Shown one piece after another: positions 45,840-57,178 of a DNA stretch of 64,000 nucleotides. The stretch spans positions 751,403-815,402 of the forward strand of contig BCHH01000003.1 of NCBI GenBank assembly GCA_001599595.1, read 5' to 3'. The notes below the pieces were generated by a model that worked only from the letters and a program-made list of their open reading frames with translations, did no database searches and had not been told where the DNA came from. Source of the DNA: Beverwykella pulmonaria. Its lineage: Eukaryota; Ascomycota; Dothideomycetes; Pleosporales; Melanommataceae. A program made the position numbers and the translations under genes. Numbering within the stretch: position 1 is the stretch's first letter; every line of letters starts with the position of its first letter.

Positions 45840-47089
45840 CCGGTTAACGTTCTTCAAGTATTTTGATTAGTGGCAATGGCGGGTATGGTCGAATGTAAAA
45901 TTACCCATATATTCTTTAAAGCGAGGGTGCCGAAAACTCCTGGCAGTGAGGGGGATCACTCATCAATAACGATGGCAGGAAGAGTGGGTTATTTTGAAAT
46001 TGCAACTTCGGGAAGGAGATTTCGTACCTCTCCTTTCTCATCAGAAGAATTAGAGATCCAGTGAGGCCCGGATAGGGAAGCAAAGATAGACCATCCACAT
46101 ATTTCTGGATAGCAGTCTGGATTTAGCGAGGCTTCAGGAACTCATACTCTTTAAAGCCCTCTGCAAGGGGAGGGGTGTGGATTGAAACTCAACGTGAAAG
46201 CTGGAACGGAGAGTTTGATGAGGTGTCACCTGCTGCGGATTGTACCCGAACCCACCGAATGTATGGCGGCGTTGGGCCCGATTTATTCTTCTATGTCGTG
46301 GACCCTTCTGACATCAGCGGCCCAGTCCATGTGCGCTATCTTTAGATTCTGAGTACCTGACCTCGACTTCACCCAGATCTTACTTACCTGTAGCTTTCTC
46401 AAATACCAGCCACTTTCTCAAGGAGACCTATCCTCAACGCTTCGCTCCTAGAGCCTAATACCAGCATGTCCATGAATCCGCCCGAGGGTGCAGGCGCCCC
46501 GTTCTCCTTCAAGCCGAGAAGCTCCACAGCGATGAATGTGATAAACAGTGCCAAAGGGACAAAGTATGGCAGTACGAGACATAGGGAACGATTGAACGAG
46601 AAAGTGTCGTCGTAGAGAGTCTTTCCAAGCGTTGCTGGAAGAGATGGAGAATTCGTTTTGGAAGATAACACAGTTTGAGCTCAGCTGAGACTGAGAGAGT
46701 TTAGTTGAGGCTGTGACAGTTTAGTTGATGCTGCCATTTCCAAGTGAATTCTTTTGTGAAGGAAATTGCAGAGTAGTTATTGTGTGAACCCCTCGATTTC
46801 TGCTTTCAACGTGAACTAACAGCGATCGTAAAGATCTCCTCGTGTAATTCCCTGAAGAGTAGTGAAGGCCCCGCGTGGCCCGCAATCATCTTTCTGCACT
46901 GCGCCTTCCTTGGCTTCGTTTCATGGGTTGCAAGATTGAATGTGCCTTACCGAATCCGGATTACGTTGGCCATTAGCGCAAAGATCGCCAGTATTAGATC
47001 TCCAATTGTCCCCCAGGTGCGATCTCCGTCCAACATCACCTACACATTTACAACCCAGTCCGTCATGCTTCACAAGTGGTCTTCCCCTT
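45840..47089. other. Intergenic region with a membrane-protein relic
   Basis: About 1.25 kb. It contains the 46399-46671 relic and the promoter of the membrane protein at 47090. A near-duplicate TGAGACTGAGAGAGTTTAGT / TGAGGCTGTGACAGTTTAGT occurs at about 46685-46725. Confidence 0.45.
46399..46671 (-). pseudogene. C-terminal fragment of a fungal multi-pass membrane protein family
   Basis: A 90-residue minus-strand frame with no ATG start. It reads ATLGKTLYDDTFSFNR, one hydrophobic helix (LCLVLPYFVPLALFITFIAV), then LKENGAPAPSGGFMDMLV. The pattern of one helix followed by (L/W)xENGxxAxxGGFxxxL matches the C-terminal part of a family of fungal membrane proteins I know only as uncharacterised. 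No matching upstream exons are found in the adjoining 400 bp, so it is a detached fragment. Confidence 0.5.
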
Positions 47090-48623
47090 ATGATGAAGGG
47101 ACAGACCCAATTCACCAGCCGCCCACCTCCTTCGGGCGGGGGCCCCTCACGAGCGAGCGCTAATCACCGTGATCCGACATTACGCCAACATTTCTTCTCA
47201 CGTTTCCCATGGAAGACATTTTTGATCATCTCTCTGCTCCCCGTAGCCATGTCCCCCATCGTGATTCTGGCCAGACTGGCTGAGCAAGCTTCCGTCGGGT
47301 ATCTTTTGAAACGAGACTGCTACCCAAATGGGCTGTGGAAAGAATTGCCTACTGCAACATGGCGCATCATGGATTCATCGTACTTCTTCACGCCAAACCT
47401 AAGCTTTGGGAGCATGAACTTTAATCAAGTAAAAGTCATCGATATAGCATGGGATCTACTCATTGGAAGAGGAGGACAAATACTTCTAGCGTGGGTGAAC
47501 TATCAAGTATTCAACGAGTGGCTGTACTACCACATGGAAATGCATCGAACCTCTTATAAAATGTACACGACCATGGCATTCCGCACGACATCGCTATCTG
47601 CCCTCGGCGTGCTAGGCAAAGAATTCTTAGCCTTTGGAAGTGGAACTTGGAGACGATTTTTCCGCTGGCTAGGCATCCTTTGCATGCTTCTCTCCACTCT
47701 CTACGTCCTTTCGTTCCCGACGCTGATGGCGGCCATGACGGGTTACATCACCACGTCCGAGGCGTACGTTGAGGATCTCTCGCACAATCTTATCGAATGG
47801 GGCAAAATACGAGACATCCTCGTCGTAGCTGTGGTCCACGATAGCAATCGAATAGGGTATGAGAAGCCGCTCGTGGTGAATGGTTTAGATTACAATTTGG
47901 CGGATGCCGTCTGGGCCTGTAAGCCTCCTCTCATCCTGCAAATAAATATATGTACTATGAGCTTACGATTGCCAAGATATAACCCTCAACCGCACCAACA
48001 CCTCCGACTCCATGACTGGCACTGGCGGCCGTCCCATGAACTACCCCAGCACATGGACCTTCTCGGGGTCACAATCGGGGTCACAAATCGACCTCGAACC
48101 CCCTACTCTCAACATAACCTGGACGGGTTCGACGCGTTACTACTCCATGTCCTCCGACAATGGGATTTCACGCCCATACTATGTCACAGTCGATGGTGAC
48201 CGCCAGACCGACGTTTATGACAGAGATTACATCATCGCGCATGGCTCCTGCAAGACAACCGAAACGTACCAATGGGGCTTCTCCTATATTTTTTTGTTCA
48301 TGATATCCATCTTCAATTTCGTATGGTCGTGTATCATGGTAGGCATCTGGATGGACACGACACGTAATTCGCGGATGTATAAAAATGGGCGGAGACCCGG
48401 GTTTTTGAGGAGTATTTTGGATGTCTCCAGTGCGATGAAAGAAGAGATAGGAGAGAACCATGAAACTTTGGAAGAAGAGGACTTAATAATAAGACTAAGG
48501 GCCGGTGGAGGTGCGCTCGTTGTGCCAAAGAGGGAGTTGAGAGTGGCTAGGGCGGGGTTAGAAGGGAACGATGTTAAGAGGAGGGGATGGCGGCGGGCAC
48601 TGATGAAGGGTAGTTCTTTCTAA
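47090..48623 (+). CDS. Uncharacterised multi-pass membrane protein
   Basis: Two exons (47090-47918 and 47977-48623) give 491 residues, starting MMKGQTQF. A Pro/Ser-rich cytosolic leader precedes the first helix (FLIISLLPVAMSPIVILA). Further hydrophobic segments are near the conserved-looking W-D-L-L-I-G-R-G-G-Q, at FFRWLGILCMLLSTLYVLSF, and at YIFLFMISIFNFVWSCIMVGIW. Between the last two lies an extracellular-type loop with several sequons and aromatic residues. The tail is basic and charged (ALVVPKRELRVARAGLEGND). The W-D-x2-x-G-R-G-G-Q segment after helix 1 is shared with a broad group of fungal membrane proteins of unknown role. Exon join phase is consistent. Function unknown. Confidence 0.75.
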
Positions 48624-49055
48624 TTTGGAAATCGTATCATAATTGCATGATGATGCCGACCCCGCCCGTTCTTCTTCAAGCCGAGAAGGTGTTGATGAGG
48701 ATGTCGTTAGGGGAATCTTGAGAGATGAGAATTCCGGTGCTGTGTATTCGACAGAAAATGAACTTTGTTGAAGAAGTGTTGCTGGCTATCGTGTTATTGG
48801 TATCCTCTAAGACTGATTCAGCTTGTAAACTTGCAATGCGCGAATAGTAATATAAGAAACAATGGTCATGAAAGGTTTCCGTACCGAAACTCAACTCCTC
48901 ACAGTAAATAATCTTAGCAATCGACCTTGAACTAACGTTGTGGAAAAAGAGAGTATTGACCAAGAACGGGTCGCTGAGAAGAAGATATGAAGAAAAGTAA
49001 TACTCATTCCATCTAAAATGCCAGTCACCCATGCAGCATTATCTAAAGTGTCTCA
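48624..49055. other. Short intergenic stretch, probable eroded relic
   Basis: About 430 bp downstream of the membrane protein. Its left end shares a 15-bp block with the 46399 relic; otherwise nothing recognised. Confidence 0.35.
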
Positions 49056-49670
49056 TCATACTCCTTCCATGGATGGCCCAGCTGAGCGGCGGCGGATGAA
49101 CAAGGTCCCGACCAGAAGGACCATAGCGCACAACAGGAAGGCGTTGACATTAGCTGGAAGGTCCGGTTTCTTGACACCTAGGTGGATGATATCCGTGTTA
49201 CCTCGGAGAGGCGGATCCGTACTCCCATGGAAAACGAGCCCCGCATTATCCTAGCGGTCGGGGTAGTAAATTAGTGGTTGAGTTGGTAAGATGGTGGATG
49301 GTGGATTCGTGAGCTGGCGAGGTGGTGAAGGATAAGATACCATCAACGCAATCAAGTGATCAGACTTTCCTTCGACAAACATGAGAAAAGCTTGAAGAGA
49401 AGGATAGACGGGAAGCGACGCGTGGAATGTAAAAGCATGGATTGCAAACAAATTGCGAATCTGCGGTGTTGAGTCCGCTCGAGGCATTGCTACTTGACGT
49501 GCTAAGAGACTAGGCGCTAGTTGAAATGCACGCAACAAACCGTTAAGAATAATCTTGCCATCTAATCTTACCCATGTTGAAATGCGAAACGGGGTATCAT
49601 CGTTGAGTTCTTCCATCGACCAGAAACGCCATATCCCAAAAGTCTGCCTGTAATGTTGAAAGCAGATCAA
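49056..49670 (-). pseudogene. 5'-truncated relic of a fungal multi-pass membrane protein
   Basis: Two exon-like pieces on the minus strand, 49670-49341 and 49250-49056, joined by a plausible 90-nt GT-AG intron. They encode WVRLDGKIILNGLLRAFQL, a Ser/Ala-rich segment with FAIHAFTFHASLPVYPSLQA, then NAGLVFHGSTDPPLRGNTD and one helix (VNAFLLCAMVLLVGTLF). No ATG-bearing upstream exon exists because the CAF16-like gene ends at 49697. Further minus-strand sequence near 48676-48700 shares CTTCTCGGCTTGAAG-AGAACGGG with the 46399 fragment, so the C-terminal part of this relic may lie there. The family is unnamed; not functional as it stands. Confidence 0.5.
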
Positions 49671-49696
49671 ATCCCCATCTCATCCCACCCAAGTCT

Positions 49697-50616
49697 CTAT
49701 TTTATGGCTTTCTCAGCGCCATACCCCCCTTTGCCCTCCAAGCTCTCATAACTTTTCCCCTCGCTCGCCTTCCCATTCCTGGGCCCCCTCTCGTCCAAAT
49801 CCTCCTGTAACCACGTCAAGACGAGCTCGCCCAGCTGACTATTCCCACTAATCACCCTCTCCCCCTGCTCCGCCTTGACATTCAACTCCTCCATACTGCC
49901 CCACTTCTTCACCTTTCCCAGCGCCATATGCACCAGATGCGTCGGCCACGTCGCCAAATTATCTAGAATATGCGTCGCGTACACAATGGTACAGGGCCGC
50001 TCCTCTGTCTCCCTTTTCAAGAAGGCGAGGAAATTGCTTCGCGAGAGAAGATCCAAATCCACCGTAATCTCGTCGAGCAAGAGAATCGTCCAGGGCCGGA
50101 GAAGGCCCATAGCGAGTTGCACTCTGCGTCGTTCGCCGTCGGAAACCGCGTGCATGCGCCACGCAAGATCGATGTCCAGAATGCGGACGAGCTGGTCGCG
50201 CCGCTCGGTGTAGTAGTCCCCGCCGACGGAGGCGAGGAGCGTGGGCACGTCGATGTCGGTGCGCACGATGGGATTTAGCACCCATTCGAGACCGAGGTAT
50301 GTCACGCCTTCGAGGCCGAATTTGAAGGGGTCGACGCCGGCAATGGATACAGTGCCCGAGGGTGCCATGCGTTTTCCCGAGAGGAGGCGGAGGAGCGTTG
50401 TTTTGCCGGCGCCGTTGGCTATTCGAACCAAATTAGACAGTGCCCAAGATTATAAAAGGCGAAGCAAGTGCATATACCTCCTATAAGTAATGTCCTGCTA
50501 CCTGGCGGCAGACCGAGAAAGACTTTCGTGAGGCCCGAAGACCCGTCTGGAAAGGCATAACTCAAATCATTCACCTCAATCGACGGCGCGATATCTGTGT
50601 TGACATGCTGCGCCAT
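49697..50616 (-). CDS. CAF16: Soluble ABC-type ATPase, CAF16 family
   Basis: Two exons (50616-50478 and 50418-49697; 59-nt intron) give 286 residues, matching CAF16. The start is MAQHVNTDIAPSIEVNDL. Walker A is GANGAGKTT, formed across the intron; the Q-loop region is WVLNPIVRTDIDV; the signature loop is VSDGERRRVQLAMGLL; Walker B is TILLLDEITVDLD, with the H-loop at YATHILDNLATW. There is no membrane domain. CAF16 is the CCR4-NOT-associated ABC ATPase of yeast, and plants have similar non-intrinsic ABC proteins. The basic, Glu-rich C-terminal tail is longer than the fold needs. Role in transcription regulation is by homology only. Confidence 0.92.
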
Positions 50617-50871
50617 CTTCAAAATTACTGTGAGGAATGACTGAGGGCAAGGGCTACATTTTATACTCGAGAGGAGTCGTAAAAGCGTCAGTCCACTCGT
50701 TGTTGCCGAAGGGCGGGATGCATGACGACGTGACATTCGCTAGTCCCCGCACGGCAAGCCAGCCGGCTCACATTTTTCTTTTCTTTGTCATCGGCTTGAA
50801 CCTCACCGCCTGAAATTCACGGCAGATGCATGCGTATCCCGCGTAGTATCCGCGCCCTTCCACGCGTGAGA

Positions 50872-52387
50872 ATGGCGATGAGGCCAGTAAAGCCTCTGGT
50901 AGCCATCGTTGGCGCCACGGGGACGGGGAAGTCGGATGTATGTTCCACACGCAATGCATCCATATTCATTGTCTCAAGTCACCTTGCAAATATAAACCGT
51001 AAGTGCTGATCACGGCATCCAGTTGGCCGTAGACATAGCCCTCCGTTTCAACGGCGAAGTCATCAACGGCGATGCCATGCAACTCTACCGCGGGCTCCCC
51101 ATCATCACCAACAAAATCACTCCAGGAGAGCAAAAGGGCATTCCACACCACTTGCTGGGCTGCATCGGGCTCGAGGAAGAGACGTGGACGGTGGGGAAAT
51201 TCGTCCACAACTCATTAAGAGTAATCGACGAAATCCACAGCAGAGGCAAGCTTCCGGTATTGGTGGGCGGAACGCATTATTACACGCAAGCCCTTCTCTT
51301 CCAGGAGGCGCTGGCGGAAGAACCCGGCCTTGATTTGAACGGCGAAAGTAGGAGTTTTCCGATTTTAGACGAGCCAACGGAAGCAATTCTCGACAAGTTG
51401 AGGGAGGTCGATCCTGTGATGGCAGACCGCTGGCACCCCAACGACCGCCGCAAGATCCAGCGCTCGCTGGAGATATATCTCAGGACCGGGAAACCAGCTT
51501 CGCAGATCTACGACGAGCAGCGGTTCAAGCGTGACCTCGACCCAGAGGCTTCGGATCCAGATCGGGAAAATGAGACTGGTACTACGCCTGGTCTGCGCTT
51601 TCCCACGCTCATCCTCTGGGTGCACGCCTTGAAAGATGCTTTGAACCCGCGTCTCGACGCCCGCATCCAAAAGATGCTAGATCGGGGTCTGCTCTCCGAA
51701 GTCGAAACCCTTTCGTCCTTCCGCACCACGCACGAAGCGCAAACAGGCACCGCTATAGACCAATCACGTGGGATCTGGGTATCCATCGGATACAAAGAGT
51801 TCCTCTCGTACCAAACCGCCCTTCTCGACCCTTCAACCACCGAAGCCTCCCTCACAACCCTAAAACAAGCAGCAATAGAGAAAACCCAAGCCGCAACCCG
51901 CCAATACGCAAAACGTCAAATCCGCTGGCTGCGCATCAAGCTCCTCAACTCCCTCCCCGCAACCCCTCCCACAATCTTCCTGCTCGATGGCTCTGACTTA
52001 TCAAAATGGGAAGACCAAGTCCTACAACCCGCCCGCTCTATCATAGACTCGTTTTTGACTGGAAAACCACTTCCAGAGCCGACTAGTATGTCTGAGGCGG
52101 CCGCGGAGATGCTGACGCCAAAACGAGATTATGATTTAGCTCGACGACCGGATCTCTGGCAGAGAAGGGTGTGCGAGATATGTGGGACGGTGGCGACGAC
52201 GGAGAATGACTGGCATCTTCATGGGAAGAGTAGGGCGCATAGACGGGCGGTGGGAGTGAAGAAGAAGGCAGAGAATAAAGAGAGGGCTAACGTTGAGGGG
52301 AGAGATATCACGCTGGTGCGGAAGGATTTGGCGGATATTCTAGAGACGTCGATGGATTTTGTGGGCGATGGTGATGTTGGGAGATAA
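50872..52387 (+). CDS. MOD5: tRNA dimethylallyltransferase (isopentenyl-tRNA transferase), MOD5 type
   Basis: Two exons (50872-50937 and 51023-52387) give 476 residues. The short first exon supplies the P-loop, VAIVGATGTGKSD. Downstream are the substrate-binding NGDAMQLYRGLPIITNKI, VGGTHYYTQALLF, and the DRRKIQRSLEIYLRTG block. A C2H2 zinc finger of the eukaryotic type sits near residue 418-442 (CEICGTVATTENDWHLHGKSRAH). The enzyme transfers a dimethylallyl group to A37 of tRNAs that read UNN codons, in cytosol and mitochondria. The following tail is highly charged. It is divergent from CAF16 with only about 255 bp between the starts, so the two promoters must overlap. Confidence 0.95.
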
Positions 52388-52514
52388 AGAGAGGGAGTGC
52401 TGGAAGCTCCGCCATCGATTTTTCCGCCAGAAGCCGATGCCTTGGTCGACACATTATGTTCCAACAAGCACGACATAAGATCCTGAAAACCGTTCCTCAC
52501 CAATAGAACGCCGC

Positions 52515-54049
52515 TCAGTCGTCCCACGTAACTACCCTCTTCACTAAAAACTCCTCTAACCCCTCCCGTCCATTAAACCTACCCCACCCGGACCCCTTGA
52601 CACCGCCCATTGGCAGCACGGCCTCGTCATGCACAGTCATACTATTAATATGGCACGCTCCAACCTCCAATCTCTTCGCAATTCTCAGTCCACGTCTCAA
52701 ATCCTTTGTGAACACCGCTGCATGGAGCCCATACTCGGTCTCATTGGCAATCTTCACTGCCTCATCTTCAGAGGAGAATGACGATATGGCGACGAGAGGT
52801 CCGAAAGCCTCGGTGGCGTAGAGTGTAGAAGCAGAGGGGACTTTGGAGAGGATGGTGGGGATGAAGCTGGCGCCCGGTGTGTTCGGCTGTGCGCCGGTGC
52901 CAGATACGACTTCGGCGCCGTGGGAGAGCGCTTCGGATACGAGGGCTACAAGACGTTGTTTGGAGGCGCTAGACACGACGTTTGGTGGGTCCTGGGTAGC
53001 AGTGGAGGTGAGCTGGGCTTTCATGGCTTCGAGGAGTGCAGGCAGGATGGAGGTATGCGCGAGGACGCGGTCGGTGCCCATGCAGATCTGCCCAGCGTTT
53101 AGAAATGCCCCGGCAATGCACTCTCGAGCGGCCAACTCCATATCCGCATCCTCACACACAATCGCCGCATTCTTACCACCGAGTTCCATCAAACACGGCT
53201 TCAGATTCTCGCCGCACGTTCTTGCAATCTTGCGGCCTGTCGCCGCGCTGCCCGTGAAGTTGATCTTGCGAACAGCAGGATGTTCGATCATTGCGTTTAC
53301 AACTTGCGGCGCATCATCGGGTCTGCAGCTGATGATGTTGAGGACACCGGCGGGGAGCCCTGCTTCAGCAAACGCTTTTCCAATCGCCCAGTAGCAGCGC
53401 GGGGTTAGTTCTGAGGCTTTGAGAACGGTGGTGTTGCCAGTTGCGATTGCCGTGGCGGCGGAGCGGACACCAAAGACGTAGGGTGCGTTCCTGATCTCAG
53501 GTTAACGTCCTTTCTCACCGATTACACGAACTATATTCTACAAGACTCGATATTCATAGTCCGGGGGGGAAAAAGGGAATATGGGCAAACTAACCAAGGC
53601 ACAACCCCTAAACAAACCCCATACGGCTCTCTCAACACCATTGCACTCTGCCCTTCCTTCTGGACAATCGGCACCGACCCACAAATCCCAGAAATCCTGC
53701 CCGCAATGTCTCTACACATATCGATGGCAAGGGGCAAAACGAAGAACTGGGCGGCGCCCCGGTCCGCGCCCATCTCTTTCATCATATAGCCAGCATACTC
53801 CTCGATGTTAGCTTCCATGATGGCGGCGGCTTTGAGCAAAATGCCGGTGCGTATGCTGGGTTTAGAGGCTGACCAGGAAGGGAAAGCGGCTTGGGCTGCA
53901 GACACAGCGGCGATGGCGTCATTGGGAGAGGCAGATACGGCGGTCCAGCAAGTGGTGTTTGCAGATGGGGAAACAATATCATAGGTGGAAGAGTGGACTA
54001 TTTCTTTGCCATTGATGAGGAGTGGAACTACTGTGTGGGTCGCCGCCAT
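52515..54049 (-). CDS. Aldehyde dehydrogenase (vanillin/salicylaldehyde dehydrogenase-like)
   Basis: Two exons (54049-53595 and 53490-52515; 104-nt intron) give 476 residues starting MAATHTVVPLLINGKE. The intron falls in the conserved V-P-W-N-A-P motif. NAD(P) site residues include TGNTTVLKASE and FTGSAATGRKIA; the general-base Glu is in LMELGGKNAAIV and the catalytic Cys in NAGQICMGTDR. The C-terminus has EAFGPLVAI and the VHDEAVLPMGGVKGSGWGRF segment seen in the vanillin/salicylaldehyde dehydrogenase branch. It oxidises an aldehyde to the acid in the cytosol. Aromatic aldehydes are likely substrates by family resemblance. No targeting peptide is seen. It is tail-to-tail with MOD5, with 127 bp between stops. 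Confidence 0.93.
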
Positions 54050-54337
54050 GTTTTGTCGAGTTTCGGAGATGGTTTGATAGTCGCTTCGAAGATGGATAGT
54101 TGACAATTTGAACAAGAGACCACAAAGTTGGACAAGTGTGACCGATGCGGATCCTCGGACGCCTTAAAAGTCTAAAATGCGGTGCCGTACTGCGAGCTTA
54201 TCTGATTAGTAAGCAAACGAAGTTCTGATCTATACTTAGAGAAGTGGTAGATTAGCATTTGCTGAAACTCAAGTAGAGAATACTTACCACAATCACTTTC
54301 TCTCTATTGTAATATGCTCAGGTCCGGGTAGGATGAT

Positions 54338-54967
54338 CTAGTCGAACCACTGGCCCTTATAACTCAAGATCCAAACCCGTCCGACCACAAACGGCGCCAA
54401 CTCAGCAACCCACAACCACAACCCGTGCCTCAACCTCTCTTGCTCTTCTCTCTCCATCAAAATCTTCACATCCTCCCCTTCTTCTTCCCATCCGCCAGGC
54501 ATAACATATCCGCCAGTGGTAGGCGCCGCACGGGCCAGAGCCATAAGTCTCTCTTTCGTGGTGCGTCTCGGTCCCGACGACCCCGCCTTCCCGCCCCTCC
54601 ACCACTCCCTCCCGTAACTCAAGCCCAACTGGCCCAGCAAACCTAGTCCTAAGAAGGCTTCTCTTGCCAACAGCGCACAGTACACGATCCGCCTGCTTTT
54701 CACACTCGCCGCATCCATGCGGGCAGCTAGGAAAAGCGGAATGCTGAAAGCCAGCGTTTGGGTGCCGACGCTCTGGATTAGGGAGAGTGAAGATGCGGGA
54801 TAGGGAGGCCCAGCGAGGTTCTGGAGAATAAGAGAGGGCGATAGAATGAACAGGGAGCCGCCCAGAACTTTAAGAATGGCTTCAGTGATGAAGAGTTTGG
54901 GCAGAGGAGAATTAGATATGGGGAGCGGGATGCTGGGGGTGGGTGAAGAGAACAATGAGAAAGGCAT
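54338..54967 (-). CDS. Small membrane protein, hypothetical
   Basis: Intronless, 209 residues, starting MPFSLFSSPTPSIPLPISN. There are three to four hydrophobic segments: LFITEAILKVLGGSLFIL, LIQSVGTQTLAFSIPLFLAA, IVYCALLAREAFLGLGLLGQ and a C-terminal WLWVAELAPFVVGRVWIL. Between the third and fourth lies a basic/Gly-rich loop and an acidic stretch (GWEEEGEDVKILMEREEQERL). Small fungal integral membrane proteins of this layout are common and uncharacterised. Function unknown. Confidence 0.65.
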   Translation of the reverse strand: MPFSLFSSPTPSIPLPISNSPLPKLFITEAILKVLGGSLFILSPSLILQNLAGPPYPASSLSLIQSVGTQTLAFSIPLFLAARMDAASVKSRRIVYCALLAREAFLGLGLLGQLGLSYGREWWRGGKAGSSGPRRTTKERLMALARAAPTTGGYVMPGGWEEEGEDVKILMEREEQERLRHGLWLWVAELAPFVVGRVWILSYKGQWFD

Positions 54968-55427
54968 TGCGGATCAATTGGAGTGGGAAGGCTGAAACTT
55001 GGAGATCAATGAACGATGAGATGAATGGATAGGTAGATCGGGTGATGTTAGATCGGGGAAGAACTTTCAAGGTTGACATGGCTTGGCACATAAAATGTTG
55101 CCATTCTAACCACTTCGGGAACCGAGTAAGACAATCTAGTCGGTCGACTTGTCCTCGCATCTTGCGGAGCTGGCCAAAGTCTATAAAAATATACGAATTC
55201 ATTAGTGACATTGACAATGCATTCCTCCGTATGTACAATCTATACGCCTATATTCTGGTCCTTGGACTAATGTAACCGAAACCGTAGCTGACACCAATGG
55301 TCCATACCAGCCTCCAGAATATCTATAAAGGCACAAGCATAATTCATTATTCGTTTGAATTGAAGTCGGTCTTCTAGCTAAGCGCCTCGTTGTCCTGCGT
55401 AACATCGCAACGACAACCACCTCGAGC
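54968..55427. other. Intergenic region
   Basis: About 460 bp: promoter of the small membrane protein and 3' flank of the PFK-2 gene. No feature recognised. Confidence 0.45.
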
Positions 55428-57178
55428 CTAGTCAGACGGATTAATATGCGTTCTCCGCAAATTCAACGGTTGAGGGACGTTAAGGGGCGTCGCCGTTCCT
55501 GACCCAGCTTGGGGAGTTCCAAAGCCAGGGAGGGGACTTACAGTGCCGCTCGGGGGCACCGGGATCTCAATGTCCTCGGGACTGCCGGGAACAATGCTTT
55601 CGGGGAGATCGGGGATCTTGATGCGCTTGGCGACGTTGTTGTAGCTGGAAGGAATAATCTATACAAGGGTTAAGCAATGGAAGCAGCAAATGGAAGTAGG
55701 TGATGAAAAGAATGTACAAGGACGGGGAGGGGAGAAAAGGTATAGAGTAGTGTCTTACCTCAATGATTTCATCGCGGGGAAACTCGAGCTTGGGAATATC
55801 GGCGGCATTGCACGCCATGAGGTAACCGTAGAGAACTCGCAGGACCGATTCATGGGCGATAATCAGGAGATCATTCTCTTCGCGTTCAAGCTCGAGGATG
55901 ATGGGTTCCATGCGCACTGCGAGGTCATGATAGGACTAGATTCTCGTCAGTGACTATTCATAATGTTCAAGGCTTGTTGCATACCTCAGCTCGCGGATAT
56001 CGGTGATGATATGGATCTGCCTCGTGCTTCTTCACTTCTTCTGGAAACTCCTGGCGAATCTTTTTCTCGGACATCTTCTCGCAGACTCCGGGATTCATTT
56101 GGCTCATCTGCGAGCGCTGTCTGACACGATAACCCTGCGCAGCTAATACATCCGCAGTTTGGACTGTGCGGCGCCGGGTAGAAGTCCATATTGTGAGCGG
56201 CTTCAAAGCGACATCGGGGGCGCCCTGGTCGATCAACTTCTGCTTCTCTTCTTCGCGGTACTTGAGTAGAACCTCGCTCATCTTGTTTGCGTAGTCGTGG
56301 CCTTCTGGGGACAGGGAGGCATCGGCCTTGTAAGAGTCTTCCTCGCGAGTGGTACCAGCCCGGGCAAAGTATGTTTGTCGAGACTTAATATGTAGGTTCA
56401 GGAGATAGAAGACAATTCTTTGGGATAGGTATCCAAACGCACAGTTGTTTACCATAACGCGCTCGCCGGCATTGATCATCTTGATCCAGTGCAGGTCGGG
56501 TTCTTCCATGGACTCGAAATGTGGTATGCGACTGTTGATTCGGGCAAGGTAGTCCTGGACGGCATCCTCATCGTTCCAGCCCTGGTAGTCCGGCGATGAA
56601 ATCTTGACTCGGCGAACGTTCTCCTGGATTATGCGCTCGTCGGTGCAGTGGGATTCAATGAAGACGGTCTGGATTCCGTTCTTGGCAAACTCTCTTGCAA
56701 GAGATTTTCGGCCCGTGGAGAGAGCATTCACTGCATCGTAGATGGCAATCTGGCCGTTGTCATGCTCGAGAAAGTGGTAGATGTCTTCGCGGCACTTCTT
56801 CAAGATCTTGTTCCTTAGCAGTACGGACTGCGGAGATGCATTCATGAAGAAGTAATCTTCGGGAACATCCTTTCCAGGGCCAAGGGTGGCGCGCCTATAG
56901 TCGCCCAGATGGAAGACGTGAGTCTTCACGCCGAGCCATCGCAGATAGCGGGCGATAGCGACAGAGGTGTGCGTCTTTCCCCGCGCGGGAAGGCCAACTG
57001 TGGCGATGACAATTCGTCCCGAGTGAAAGAGACGACCTGATTCCGTGCTATATAATTGAGCCGGGGCCATCTCTTCCTTTTCTGGCAAGTCATGGATGGC
57101 ATCGACGAACGTACTCGACCGCCGCCTAAAGCGGGGCGAGTTGGCGTAGATTTCTGCAGTGCTGGCAATAGTGAGCAT
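55428..57178 (-). CDS. 6-phosphofructo-2-kinase with a probably inactive bisphosphatase domain
   Basis: Three exons (57178-55985, 55935-55759, 55658-55428) give 533 residues from MLTIASTAEIYAN; the open frame continues upstream without an ATG, so an extra 5' exon is possible. The kinase domain starts with GLPARGKTHTSVAIARYLRWLG (Walker A) and has FHLGDYRR, VFIESHCTDERII and SPDYQGW. The phosphatase domain retains the second Arg/Thr block (WTSTRRRTVQTAD) and the late His (IIAHESVLRVLYGYL). The phospho-acceptor motif R-H-G-E reads R-A-G-T, so the catalytic His is missing. This resembles yeast PFK26, which makes fructose-2,6-bisphosphate to activate glycolysis. The C-terminal tail is Pro/Ser/Thr-rich. 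Confidence 0.9.

Noticed and set aside
50419..50431. Possible tRNA B-box (GGTTCGAAT on the minus strand)
   Set aside because: It lies in the CAF16 intron and no A-box or cloverleaf can be formed round it.
54198..54206. A second exact ATCWGATAA match (reverse strand) upstream of the aldehyde dehydrogenase
   Set aside because: About one match per 64 kb is expected by chance, and an aldehyde dehydrogenase is not an obvious iron-regulated gene.
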